Shown one piece after another: positions 42,149 to 51,110 of a stretch of 64,000 nt of DNA. The DNA is from Oscillospiraceae bacterium NTUH-002-81 (GTDB taxonomy: Bacteria; Bacillota; Clostridia; Lachnospirales; Lachnospiraceae): the NCBI GenBank assembly GCA_032620915.1, contig CP136052.1:2720001-2784000 (forward strand), given 5' to 3'. The position numbers and the translations under genes were made by a program. A model generated the notes under the pieces. It made no database searches. It was given only the letters and a program-made list of their open reading frames with translations, and was not told where the DNA came from. Every line of letters begins with the position of its first letter. Position 1 is the first letter of the stretch.

Positions 42149-43038
42149 TATACGATGAACTCCAGGGCCTGCTTCCGGTCTTCGATGACCGCTGCCCTGT
42201 GGTCGCCGCCATACTCGCCGTCCAGTGTCCAGGGCACTTCGCCCTCGGCCTCCACCTCCAGCCGGTTCGTCCGGAAAGAATACATGTACCGCTCGTCGAT
42301 CTCCGCCAGCAGAAGTGCCGTCAGCGTCTCGTTCAGCTCCAGAAGGTTTTTCGGGCGTTTGATGAACGTCACCTCGAACACACCGTCATCCAGCACCACC
42401 TCGGTGCCGATGATGGACTTGAAGCCGCCGACGGAGCGGGAGTTGGTCACCATGCCGAAGAGGAAATCATCCTCCACCTCCCGGTCTTCCCAGCGAAGCT
42501 TCATTTTGTAGGAAACGATGTTGGTGAGCCGCTTCATCCCCTCCAGGATATAGGCCATATGTCCCAGCACGTTTTTCATCTGCTGGTCAGTCTGGTAGGA
42601 CACATCGGTAAAAATACCGAAGGCCGCGATGTATACAAAATAGTCCCCGTTAAAAGCGCCGATATCGCAGGGGAACCGCTTTCCCGCCATGATCCGGGCC
42701 GCCGCATCCTCCATCTTCTGGGGCAGTCCCAGACTTTTTGCGAAATCGTTGGTGGAACCCGCCGGGATATAACCGATGGGAATCCGTTTTTCCTCCGGGC
42801 GGCGCATCATGCCGGTCACCACCTCATCCAGGGTGCCGTCCCCGCCGCTGCACACCACCAGCTCATAACCGTCCTCCAGCGCTTCGATCCGCAGCACCGC
42901 CTCCCCGGCGTACTGGGTCGGGTAAGCCGTCACCTCATATCCTTTTTCCGTAAAGATATTCAGAATATCTGAAAGCTTTGTCTTGATACGGGCTTTTCCC
43001 GCATGCATATTAAACACAAAGAAAATTCTCTTTTTCAT
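42148..43038 (-). CDS. Diacylglycerol/lipid kinase family protein (YegS/DagK-like)
   Basis: Protein of 296 aa. The N-terminal DAGK catalytic domain has VFNMHAGKA (nucleotide-binding), VCSGGDGTLDEVVTGM (GGDGT) and GYIPAGSTNDFAKSLGLP. The C-terminal beta-sandwich ends LDGEYGGDHRAAVIE. It phosphorylates diacylglycerol or a related lipid at the membrane, recycling lipid after teichoic acid or phospholipid turnover. ATG 43038 or 43044 may be used; GGGAGG lies upstream of both. Its 3' end is embedded in repeat copy D. Confidence 0.85.
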   Translation of the reverse strand: MKKRIFFVFNMHAGKARIKTKLSDILNIFTEKGYEVTAYPTQYAGEAVLRIEALEDGYELVVCSGGDGTLDEVVTGMMRRPEEKRIPIGYIPAGSTNDFAKSLGLPQKMEDAAARIMAGKRFPCDIGAFNGDYFVYIAAFGIFTDVSYQTDQQMKNVLGHMAYILEGMKRLTNIVSYKMKLRWEDREVEDDFLFGMVTNSRSVGGFKSIIGTEVVLDDGVFEVTFIKRPKNLLELNETLTALLLAEIDERYMYSFRTNRLEVEAEGEVPWTLDGEYGGDHRAAVIEDRKQALEFIV

Positions 43039-43107
43039 CTGCATCCAACCTCCCTTTAACAAAACTTCCCCTCAAAAGTTTTTATCTCTCTTTTTTGTTC
43101 GCACCGC

Positions 43108-44091
43108 TTACCCGATCAACCAGGGATTCTTCTTTCCGTCTGCCTCCAGACGGCAGCTTTTCAATGAAGAATATACCATATCCCGGATTGCCTCGTTGGT
43201 GTAAAATGCCATATGAGGCGTTACCACCACATTATGGAAGCTTTTCAGAATGGCCAGCTCCCGGTTGTCCATCACATCGGTTTTCTTATCATAATAATAC
43301 ATGCCGAACTCATTTTCCACAACATCCAGTCCCGCGGCGCCGATTTTTCCACTTTCGATGTGATCGATGAGCGCCCGGCTGTCGATGAGGGAGCCCCGGG
43401 CCGTGTTGATGAGGATGACGCCGTCCTTCATGGTGTCCATGACCTCCCCCGAGATCATGTGGTAATCCTTCTCACTGGCCGGAATATGCAGGGAAATGAT
43501 ATCACTCTCCCGATACAGTGTCTCCAGGGTCACATAAGATGCATACTGCTTCACTGCATCCTTCTCATACAGATCGTAAGCCAGAAGCCGGCATCCAAAG
43601 CCGGACAGATGGCGGATGAGTGTCTCGCCGATCCGGCCGGTGCCCACGATACCCACGGTCATGTCCGGCAGCTCCTTGCCGATGTTGCCCGGCAGGGAGA
43701 AATCCTGGATCGCCGCCTTGTTCATGATCATCTTCATTCGGCGGGTGGTCATGAGCATCAGCATCAGCGCATAGTCCGCCACGCTGTTGGGAGAATAGGT
43801 GGCATTGCTGATCTTCACGCCCAGCTCCTTCGCTTTTTTCAGATCGATGTGATCATAGCCGATGGTCCGGGTGGAGATCATTTTCACGCCCAGATCATGA
43901 AACCGCTCCACCAGGGCTGCGTCGATCTTCGTTGTGATGACGCTTAAGTAGTCGCACCCTTCCGCCAGCGCCGCATTTTCCATGTCCGGCGCATCGGGGC
44001 AGAGCACCAGCTCCATCCCCAGCTCCTTTGCGATTTTTTCAAAATACAGGCCCTCATCGAACGCCCGATAACTGTATACTGCAACTTTCAT
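43108..44091 (-). CDS. D-lactate dehydrogenase-type 2-hydroxyacid dehydrogenase
   Basis: Protein of 327 aa, 2-HADH family. NAD-binding GTGRIGETLIRHL, Arg in TRTIGYDHIDL, the Asp/Glu region VVENEFGMYYYD and the catalytic His in VVTPHMAFYTNEA match the D-lactate/D-hydroxyisocaproate branch. It probably regenerates NAD+ by reducing pyruvate or another oxoacid. It stands 30 bases upstream of nothing obviously linked; the next gene upstream encodes CtpA. It is closer in motif detail to the 9111-10100 enzyme than to the 5829-6779 one. Confidence 0.85.
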   Translation of the reverse strand: MKVAVYSYRAFDEGLYFEKIAKELGMELVLCPDAPDMENAALAEGCDYLSVITTKIDAALVERFHDLGVKMISTRTIGYDHIDLKKAKELGVKISNATYSPNSVADYALMLMLMTTRRMKMIMNKAAIQDFSLPGNIGKELPDMTVGIVGTGRIGETLIRHLSGFGCRLLAYDLYEKDAVKQYASYVTLETLYRESDIISLHIPASEKDYHMISGEVMDTMKDGVILINTARGSLIDSRALIDHIESGKIGAAGLDVVENEFGMYYYDKKTDVMDNRELAILKSFHNVVVTPHMAFYTNEAIRDMVYSSLKSCRLEADGKKNPWLIG

Positions 44092-44121
44092 TTTCTCGTC
44101 TCCCCATGTAACTTTTCTTAC

Positions 44122-45408
44122 TTACTGCTGTACTTCACCCGCCGTCACCTGGCCGCTCCTTAAAAGCTCCAGTGCTTTCTGCAGCTGGGCATCCTCGTCC
44201 TCGGTGACTACACCGTCGTCATATGCCTCCGTCGGGATCTCCACCTCCACATCCGGCTCAATGCCGATGCCGTGGATATTGTTGCCCGCAGGGGTGTAAT
44301 ACTTGGAAATGGTGATCTTTGCCGCGGTACCGTCGCCCAGATCAAAGATCCGCTGCACGATGCCCTTGCCGTAGGTAGTGGTACCCACCAGCGTTGCCCA
44401 GTGATAATCCTTCACCGCACCGGCAAAGATTTCCGAAGCACTGGCACTGTTGCCGTTGACCAGCACCGTCATGGGCAGGGAAAGATAATTTTCTGCATCG
44501 GAGGTTGCCTCTTCCCGGTTGCCGTATTTATCCTCCGTGTATACCAGCAGTCCCTCCGGCAGGATCTCATCCAGCATCTGGATCACCGTGTCCAGGCTGC
44601 CGCCCGGATTATCCCGCAGGTCGATGACCAGCTGCTCCATGCCCTGGCTCTTCAGATCCTCCAGCGCATCGTGGAACTGATCTGCCGTTACCTCGTCGAA
44701 TTCCATCACATAGATATAGCCGATCTTGTCGTCCAGCATTTTGCTGTTCACAGTAGGCACCTGGATATCCGCCCGCTCCACGGTGAAATCCAGCTCCTCC
44801 CGGTCACGGTATACGGTGATGTCCACCGTTGTCCCGGCTTCGCCCTTGATCATGGCCACCACCTCGGACAGCTCCATGCTTCCCACGTCCTGGCCATTGA
44901 CCTTTGTGATAATATCTCCGGCGATGATGCCCGCCTGCTGGGCCGGACAGCCCTCAAAGGGGCGGGTGATCGTAATGATCCCTGTCTCGATATTCTGGGA
45001 CATGAGTGCGCCGATGCCCTTATATTCCCCTGACGTGGATTCCATCAGGGCGTTGAACTCCTCTTCTGTATAGTAGACGGTGTAAGGATCACCCAGACCG
45101 TTTAGCATGCCTGCATACATGCCCTCCACCATGGCACTCTCATCCACATCGTCCAGATAATACTGGTCGATGAGTGCTTTCAGCCGTTCGGTTTTCTGCT
45201 CCACCTGGCTGCTGCCCACCGAAGCACTGCCGCTGTTTTCCGCTGTACGAAACCCTGCGCTGCCCAGATTGAGCACCGTGTACACCAGAAGACCGGCTGC
45301 CGCAATAAAAGCCACCGTCAGGATCCCGCTGAAAAATCCTCTTCTCCAGTGTCTTTTCTCCTCATACGCATCATCCATGGAATATTCATCCCGGTTATAA
45401 TCCTGCAT
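44122..45408 (-). CDS. S41 C-terminal processing peptidase (CtpA-like)
   Basis: Protein of 428 aa. It has a membrane helix (about 27-47), a PDZ domain (about 120-205, GIIAGDIITKVNGQDV) and an S41 serine-Lys protease core. The nucleophile is in GNSASASEIFAG and the general base Lys in TYGKGIVQ. It cleaves exported proteins at their C-termini outside the membrane. It lies downstream of the M23 hydrolase and ftsEX, an arrangement also seen in other Firmicutes. ATG 45408 has AGAGGAGG upstream. Confidence 0.9.
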   Translation of the reverse strand: MQDYNRDEYSMDDAYEEKRHWRRGFFSGILTVAFIAAAGLLVYTVLNLGSAGFRTAENSGSASVGSSQVEQKTERLKALIDQYYLDDVDESAMVEGMYAGMLNGLGDPYTVYYTEEEFNALMESTSGEYKGIGALMSQNIETGIITITRPFEGCPAQQAGIIAGDIITKVNGQDVGSMELSEVVAMIKGEAGTTVDITVYRDREELDFTVERADIQVPTVNSKMLDDKIGYIYVMEFDEVTADQFHDALEDLKSQGMEQLVIDLRDNPGGSLDTVIQMLDEILPEGLLVYTEDKYGNREEATSDAENYLSLPMTVLVNGNSASASEIFAGAVKDYHWATLVGTTTYGKGIVQRIFDLGDGTAAKITISKYYTPAGNNIHGIGIEPDVEVEIPTEAYDDGVVTEDEDAQLQKALELLRSGQVTAGEVQQ

Positions 45409-45455
45409 ATCATTCCTCCTCTGCATTTCTGCTTCCTATCCTGTCATACCAAACA

Positions 45456-45489
45456 GGGCTGCCACAGATTTCCTGTCTGCAGCAGCCCC
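45456..45489 (-). terminator. Possible terminator after the M23 gene
   Basis: GGGCTGC and GCAGCCC form a 7-bp stem with a 20-base loop. The T-tract is poor (TGTTTGG). Confidence 0.4.
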
Positions 45490-45502
45490 CTTCTCTTTTA
45501 TT

Positions 45503-46703
45503 CTAGTTTACATATCCCGAAGGATTTACATAGCTGCCATTGCTGATCACACCAAAATGCAGATGCGGTCCGGTGGAATACCCGGTGGAGCCCACAGCCG
45601 CGATCGTCTGTCCCTGAGACACCTTCTGTCCCGCCGATACGCTCAGGCTGGAGCAGTGCATATATACGGTGGAAAGTCCGTTTCCGTGGGAGATTACCAC
45701 ATAATTGCCCGCAGACGAACTGTAGGTTGCCGTCGTCACCACACCGTCAGCCGCCGCCACGATGGCACTTCCCGAAGATGCCCCGATATCAATGCCCTTA
45801 TGGTATGTAGATGCCCCCTGCCGTGGGCTGGGATCTGGGGCCAAAGGTACTGGTGATCCGATGGCTGGACGGGCAAGGCCAGATAAATCCCGATGAAGAA
45901 ACGACCGTTCCTGCTTTTTCCAGCTCCGCTGCCTTCTTCGCCGCTTCCGCTGCGATCTGGTTCTCGATCTTCTCCAGAAGCGCTTCCTGCTCGGCAAGCT
46001 GATCCGCATAGTCATCCGCCTCTGCCTCCGCATTGGCGATCTTCTGCTGGTACTGGGAGATCTCACTGGTTTTGGCGTCGATGAGAAGATCCAGAGCGTC
46101 CTTCTGTTCATTCACTTCATTCTGCATGTCTTCCAGTTCCTTCTCTTCCTCTTCCAACTGTGCCTTGGTATCCTCTACCTTCTGTCTGGCCTCCTGAAAG
46201 CTGATCAGCATCTTCCGGTCATAGTCCACCATCTGCGTGGCAAACTCCGCCCGGTTCAGAAGCTCCGTCATGCTGGACGCCTCCAAAAGCATGGTCACAT
46301 AAGAGTAATCACCATTCTCATACATATACTGTATGCGCTTCTTCATGGCTTCATACTGGGTATCGACCGTGTCTTGTGCCTCCTCCAGCTCCTGTTGGGT
46401 CTGGTCGATCTCGGCGTTCTTCTCCTCGATAGACGCATCCAGCTCCTTTAGCTGGGCATCCAGCTGGCTGGACTGGGCATCCAGACTGCTGATGTAGCTC
46501 TGGAGATTGCTCTTGGAATTTTTCAGCTCCGTCAGCTTATTTTTCACAGAATTGATATCTGCCTTGATGTCCTTGATCTGCTGCTGTGCATTCTGTCTCT
46601 GCTGTTCCAGGCTTTTCGCCTGTGCGCTGCCTCCCGGCACAGCGAGGGAAAGACACAGCGCCGCGGCCAGGGCCGCCGACAACTTTTGTTTTTTTCTATA
46701 CAT
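45503..46703 (-). CDS. EnvC-like M23 peptidoglycan hydrolase (one-base frameshift)
   Basis: After correction 399 aa. A signal peptide (ends GSAQAKS) leads into a long coiled coil (about residues 35-260, heptads rich in Q, E, K). Then come a short linker and a LytM/M23 domain with HKGIDIG and GPHLHFG zinc ligands. Frame 1 (from ATG 46703) ends as ITSTFGPRSQPTAG; frame 2 resumes ASTYHKGIDIGAS and stops at 45503. The shift is one extra base in the five-base run at 45814-45818. The neighbouring ftsEX genes suggest it is the hydrolase activated by FtsEX at division, as EnvC or PcsB are. A sequence error is likelier than loss. Confidence 0.85.
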
Positions 46704-46754
46704 AGATAGATCCTCCAACAGCTGTTCCATCCTGCCTGCATAAAAATCTGTCCA

Positions 46755-46812
46755 CGCGTAAGGATGTGCTGCTCTGCGAATGGCACGACCAAACGGTTGT
46801 TCCGTAAATGGC
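46755..46812 (+). repeat. Degenerate 3' fragment of the structured element (copy H)
   Basis: CTCTGCGAATGGCACGACCAAACGG and then ATGGCGCG resemble the 3' part of copies A and B. It lies between ftsX and the M23 gene, antisense to them. Confidence 0.4.
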
Positions 46813-46836
46813 GCGCCTGCATCTGCGGTACTGTGA

Positions 46837-47751
46837 TTACACTTTCAAGTGCTTTCTGATCGTAATAAAGCTTCCGATAAATCCGATGCCGATACCGAGC
46901 AGCAGTGCCACCGGCAGCAGCGTATGGTAAAGCTCTTTCACCGGAAGGAACTGCAGCAGGCTGCTTAAAATGCCGAACTTCTCTTCCACCACAAGGATAG
47001 TCTGCTTGTACAGGAAGTAGAAGACAAACAGCGGGATGGCTGCACCGATGAGACCGATGATCAGTCCTTCCACGATAAACGGTGCCCGAACGAAAAAGTC
47101 GGTGGCGCCGATAAGCTTCATGATGGCGATTTCTTCCTTACGCACCGCAATACCGATGGTAACGGTGTTGTTGATGAGGAAGATGGATACCAGCAGCAGA
47201 ACGCCAATGATCGCCACGGATACATAATACAGCAGGCTGTTAAATCCGCCCAGCGTATTGGCCACCGCCTCCGACTGGTTGATCTGTCGCACTCCCTGAT
47301 CCATCAGCGTATTCAGATAGTCCACCAGCGACTGCTGATCCTCTACGCTTTTCAGGTAAATCTCATAATGGGAAGAGTTTGCCAGCGGGTTATCCTGCTC
47401 AAAGCCCTCTGCCAGCTCTTCTGCGCCCTTTAAATATTCTTTCTTATACTGCTCCCAGGCTTCCTCTGCGGATACATACACCAGATGATCCACCTCGGGC
47501 CGCTCACTGATCTGTGCGCCCAGCGCCTGGATCTGCTCTGTCGTCATATCGCTGTTGAAAAACACCGTAACGCCCACACCGGATTCTGCCTCACGCACCA
47601 TGTTGTCCAGGTTGGACACGATGGCAAAAAACAGACTGAACATGAAAATGCAGGCAGCCATCGTTGCCATGGAGGCCAGGGAAAACATCTTGTTGCGGTA
47701 AATATTTTTCAGACCCTGTTTCAGCGTGTATACAATCGTACTAGCCCTCAT
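46837..47751 (-). CDS. ftsX: Cell division protein FtsX
   Basis: Protein of 304 aa with a first helix (residues ~26-47), an extracytoplasmic domain (~50-170) and three more helices (~180-205, ~225-255, ~275-298), the FtsX fold. ATG 47751 has GGAGG eight bases upstream and overlaps the end of ftsE by 11 bases. With FtsE it transmits a signal to an extracytoplasmic peptidoglycan hydrolase, most likely the EnvC-like protein encoded next. Confidence 0.95.
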   Translation of the reverse strand: MRASTIVYTLKQGLKNIYRNKMFSLASMATMAACIFMFSLFFAIVSNLDNMVREAESGVGVTVFFNSDMTTEQIQALGAQISERPEVDHLVYVSAEEAWEQYKKEYLKGAEELAEGFEQDNPLANSSHYEIYLKSVEDQQSLVDYLNTLMDQGVRQINQSEAVANTLGGFNSLLYYVSVAIIGVLLLVSIFLINNTVTIGIAVRKEEIAIMKLIGATDFFVRAPFIVEGLIIGLIGAAIPLFVFYFLYKQTILVVEEKFGILSSLLQFLPVKELYHTLLPVALLLGIGIGFIGSFITIRKHLKV

Positions 47752-48427
47752 AGATATAGCCTCCCTCTTTCTCGTCGCTGATGATGACACCGCGGTTCAT
47801 GGTGATAACACGCTTCTTCATCTCATCCACGATCTCCCGGTTGTGGGTAACGACCAGTACGGTGGTGCCCTTCTCATTGATGGATTCCAGAAGCTTCATG
47901 ATCTCCCAAGAATTCTTCGGATCCAGGTTGCCGGTGGGCTCATCGGCCAGCAGAAGGTCGGGATGGTTCACCAGCGCCCGGGCCAGGGCAACCCTCTGCT
48001 GCTCTCCGCCGGAAAGCTGCTTCGGGAAAGACTTATATTTCTCTGCCAGTCCGATCAGAGAGAGCATCTTGGGCACCTCTCTTCGGATCTTTCGCGTCGG
48101 CGTCATGATGACACGCTGGGCGAAAGCAATATTCTCATACACATTCCGGTCCTTTAACAGACGGAAATCCTGGAACACCACGCCGATCTTCCTGCGGTAA
48201 CGGGGAATCTGCTTGCGCTTCAGACGCCCCAGATTCTGGCCGTTCACCGTAATCTTGCCGCTGGTGGGCTCCAGTTCTTTCAAAAGAAGCTTGATAAGTG
48301 TAGATTTACCAGACCCGCTATCTCCTACAATAAATACAAATTCCCCTCGATCAATATGCAAGCTGATATTCTTGATGGCCGGTATGCCCTCCACGTACGC
48401 TTTGCTCACATTTTCCATTGTGATCAT
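47741..48427 (-). CDS. ftsE: Cell division ATP-binding protein FtsE
   Basis: Protein of 228 aa, an ABC ATPase. Walker A GDSGSGKSTLIK, signature LSGGEQQRVALARAL, Walker B LLLADEPTGNLD, and a switch His in VVTHNREIV. AGGAGG precedes the ATG. It overlaps ftsX. Confidence 0.95.
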   Translation of the reverse strand: MITMENVSKAYVEGIPAIKNISLHIDRGEFVFIVGDSGSGKSTLIKLLLKELEPTSGKITVNGQNLGRLKRKQIPRYRRKIGVVFQDFRLLKDRNVYENIAFAQRVIMTPTRKIRREVPKMLSLIGLAEKYKSFPKQLSGGEQQRVALARALVNHPDLLLADEPTGNLDPKNSWEIMKLLESINEKGTTVLVVTHNREIVDEMKKRVITMNRGVIISDEKEGGYIYEG

Positions 48428-48465
48428 TTAGCTTAAGCCTCCTAAACATAAAATATAACAGCAAT

Positions 48466-48494
48466 ACGCCGGGGAACAGACCGGACCCCGGCGT
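48466..48494 (-). terminator. Hairpin between the CdaR gene and ftsE
   Basis: ACGCCGGGG and CCCCGGCGT form a perfect 9-bp stem. The T-tract is weak (ATTGCTGTT), so it may be a leaky terminator. Confidence 0.55.
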
Positions 48495-48522
48495 TACTTA
48501 TTTAGTTATATCATGGTTTTTT

Positions 48523-49611
48523 CTAATAATCCAGTGTTTCCATGTATTTCATATATTTTACGACCATCAGCGCGATCTTGAACGTGATGGCATCCTCGAA
48601 TACCCGCAGATCCAGCCCGGTGCTCTTCTGCAGCTTGTCCAGACGGTAAACCAGCGTATTCCGGTGGATATACAGCTGTCTCGATGTCTCGGATACGTTC
48701 AGGCTGTTCTCGAAAAACTTGTTGATGGTCGTCAGCGTCTCCTCGTCGAACTCGTCCGGGGACTTGCCGTCAAAGATCTCGCGGATGAACATCTTGCACA
48801 GCGGGATGGGCAGCTGGTAAATGAGACGGCCAATGCCCAGAGAGCTGTATGCGATGATATCCCGCTCCTCGAAGAAGATCTTGCCCACATCCAGCGCCAT
48901 CTTTGCTTCCTTATAAGACCGGGAAACCTCTTTCAGCTCCGGCACGATGGTGCCATAAGCGATATGGATCTCCTCGCCGGTCTCGCCTTTCAGCAGGTTC
49001 AGCATCATCCGTGCGGTCTTGTTGATCTCCGGATAGCCCTCACCCGGTGCGATCTCCTTCACCACGATGAGGTTCTTCTCATCCACAGCGGTGATAAAGT
49101 CCTTGGACTTGCCGCCGAACAGGCCGCGCACGCTCTCCAGCACGGTGTTGTCCTTCTCCCGGTTGATCTCGATGATATAGACCACACGACGGACATCGGT
49201 CTCGATATGCAGCTTCTTTGCCCGGTTGTAAATATCCACCAGCAGCAGGTTGTCAAGCAGCAGGTTCTTGATGAAGTTGTCCTTATCGAACCGCTCCTTG
49301 TAGGCCACCAGCAGATTCTGGATCTGGAAAGCGGCGATCTTGCCTACCATGTAGACATCGTCATTGTCCCCGTTGGCCAGCAGCACATATTCCAGCTGCT
49401 GCTCATCATACACCTTGAAAAACAGGTGGCCCTGGATCACCTGGCTGTCCGCCGGTGACTCCACAAATGCCAGTACCGTACTCTCATAATTCTCCGCGCC
49501 CGGCACCGTCGTTGCCAGCACCTTACCCTCTGTATCCAGGATGCTGAGATCAATTCTTGCAATATTTTTCAGGCCATCGATGGTCGTCTGCAGTATCTGA
49601 TTCGATATCAT
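48523..49611 (-). CDS. CdaR/PucR-type transcriptional regulator
   Basis: Protein of 362 aa. The N-terminal ~130 residues match a sugar-diacid-recognition-type domain (ISNQILQTTIDGLKNIARIDLSILD). A middle segment (140-270) follows, then a C-terminal PucR HTH (LNVSETSRQLYIHRNTLVYRLDKLQKSTGLDL split by turns). It probably senses an acid metabolite. No sugar-acid catabolic gene adjoins it, so it acts elsewhere or on ftsEX-side genes. It has its own promoter. Confidence 0.85.
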   Translation of the reverse strand: MISNQILQTTIDGLKNIARIDLSILDTEGKVLATTVPGAENYESTVLAFVESPADSQVIQGHLFFKVYDEQQLEYVLLANGDNDDVYMVGKIAAFQIQNLLVAYKERFDKDNFIKNLLLDNLLLVDIYNRAKKLHIETDVRRVVYIIEINREKDNTVLESVRGLFGGKSKDFITAVDEKNLIVVKEIAPGEGYPEINKTARMMLNLLKGETGEEIHIAYGTIVPELKEVSRSYKEAKMALDVGKIFFEERDIIAYSSLGIGRLIYQLPIPLCKMFIREIFDGKSPDEFDEETLTTINKFFENSLNVSETSRQLYIHRNTLVYRLDKLQKSTGLDLRVFEDAITFKIALMVVKYMKYMETLDY

Positions 49612-49705
49612 ATTCCTCGCCTCTCCTTTTCCGTTCTATACAACATTCACAATTTCTGTGACTCTTTTTTAAGCAAAACGAATACTCCCTATTCAAGTTA
49701 ATGCA

Positions 49706-49735
49706 ATTATACATAAAAATCAAGAGGAAATGCAA
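49706..49735 (-). promoter_or_regulatory. Promoter of the CdaR-type regulator gene
   Basis: On the minus strand TTGCAT, an 18-base spacer, then TATAAT. Confidence 0.65.
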
Positions 49736-49777
49736 CTATTTTTATGCATTTCCTCATATCTTTCACATATTTTTTAT

Positions 49778-49805
49778 ATTTTGCGAATGGCGCGTGTGAA
49801 CGGTA
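49778..49805 (+). repeat. 3' fragment of the structured element (copy F)
   Basis: ATTTTGCGAATGGCGCGTGT and GAACGGTAA match the 3' end of copies A and B almost exactly. The 5' half is missing. It lies antisense after the WecG-like gene. Confidence 0.55.
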
Positions 49806-49811
49806 AGTGCT

Positions 49812-50570
49812 TTATTTCTCAGCGCCTGCCTCTCCGTCTTCTTTTGCAGGCAGCTCTTCTGCCGCTTCTTCCGCCAGCGCCTCCTCGTATTCCTCTTCGT
49901 CTTTCACCATATGATTGTACTGCTGTACCTTCCGGTGAAATACCGTCTTGCCGATGAGCCTTGCCAGCCAGTTTTCCTCGCCGAACCGTCCGCCACTGCC
50001 CATGGGGCCAAAACCAAACCACACCCGGGCACCCATCTTCGCCCGCTGCTCATGGAGGAACAGCTCCTGGAAGGGCTGATCCAGCGTGGAAAATATCACA
50101 TCCGGCAAAATGCCGTTGATCTCGTTGACAATAACCTCCGGTTCGTCCCCAGCATCCTCCGCCGCGTAAGCCCCGGCGATCACCAGATCCGGGAACTTCT
50201 CCTGCAGCGTCTCCCGGAACTTCTCCAGATCGTCTGCTGTCTGTGCCAGAAGGAAACAGCTCTTGTGCTCCTTCACCACCGTATCGATGAACAGCTTCCA
50301 CAGCTGCCTGTCATCCGCCTTCTTCAACCGCTCTTCTCCGGTGATGCCTGCCGCAGAGAAAATGTCACTGTCCACCACCACATGAATGTCCATGGCTTCC
50401 AGACATTCCCGGTACTCCGGATTCTCGCCCGCATACACAAGCATCTCCTTCGTCACAAGGCACATCGTATTGAGAACGTCATTGTTCAGATATTCTTCTA
50501 TCACACGGGCTGCATCCTCCATGGAATAATCCTTCAGTTCCACGCCCAGAATGCTGATTTTCTCCGTCAT
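49812..50570 (-). CDS. WecG/TagA/CpsF-family glycosyltransferase, divergent
   Basis: Protein of 252 aa. The family's N-terminal substrate region is recognisable as CLVTKEMLVYAGENPEYRECL then VVVDSDIFSAAGI. The C-terminal part contains PDVIFSTLDQPFQELFLHEQ and ARVWFGFGPMGSGGRFG. The tail is acidic and Ala-rich. TagA/WecG enzymes add N-acetylmannosamine to lipid carriers; the pattern here departs from the usual ADG/GxGxPKQE signatures, so activity is uncertain. ATG 50570 has AGGTG six bases upstream. It stands apart from teichoic acid or capsule genes. Confidence 0.65.
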   Translation of the reverse strand: MTEKISILGVELKDYSMEDAARVIEEYLNNDVLNTMCLVTKEMLVYAGENPEYRECLEAMDIHVVVDSDIFSAAGITGEERLKKADDRQLWKLFIDTVVKEHKSCFLLAQTADDLEKFRETLQEKFPDLVIAGAYAAEDAGDEPEVIVNEINGILPDVIFSTLDQPFQELFLHEQRAKMGARVWFGFGPMGSGGRFGEENWLARLIGKTVFHRKVQQYNHMVKDEEEYEEALAEEAAEELPAKEDGEAGAEK

Positions 50571-50680
50571 ATCCATCACCTGCAATTCTGTTTCAGTATA
50601 ACAATGATCTGTTTCTTTGTCCAGACATATCTTTCTCACTAAGCACATAGGATGTAGAAAAAGAATCGCGGAGGGGGTCT

Positions 50681-51110
50681 ATGAGTTCCAGAACAAGAAT
50701 CATTGTGTTACATAAAAAAGAAGTCATCTATACGGTTATTTTTGCCGTTTTCGGCGTTGCACTGCTGTGCCTTCTGTTTCTAATGTTTTCCTCCGGCCAA
50801 AAGAAAGAAGAGCAGCAGCCCGACACGTACACCGCCGGGGTCTACTCCTCTTCTGTCCAGTTGGGGGATCAGATCCTTGACGTGGAGGTATCCGTGGACG
50901 CCGACCACATCAATGCCATCCGATTTACCAACTTAAACGAAACCGTCTCAGCCATGTACCCGCTCATGCAGCCTGCCTTAAACGATCTGGGGGAACAGAT
51001 CGTGAAAAAAACAGTCGCTGGATGACATCAGCTACAGCCAGGACCGGCAGTATACGTCCATGGTGCTGCTGGAGGCGATACAGAATGCGTTGAACAAGGC
51101 AACTTTATAG
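50681..51110 (+). CDS. Membrane-anchored FMN-binding-domain-like protein (one-base frameshift)
   Basis: After correction 142 aa: a short basic N-terminus, a membrane helix (about 17-37) and an extracytoplasmic domain with YTAGVYSSSVQLGDQILDVEVSVDADHI, like FMN-bind domains. As given, the frame stops after EQIVKKTVAG. Dropping one A from the seven-A run at 51005-51011 restores QSLDDISYSQDRQYTSMVL through to a TAG at 51108-51110. It ends convergently over the nadE stop. The covalent-flavin Thr/Ser motif of RnfG/NqrC was not identified. Function uncertain. Confidence 0.6.
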
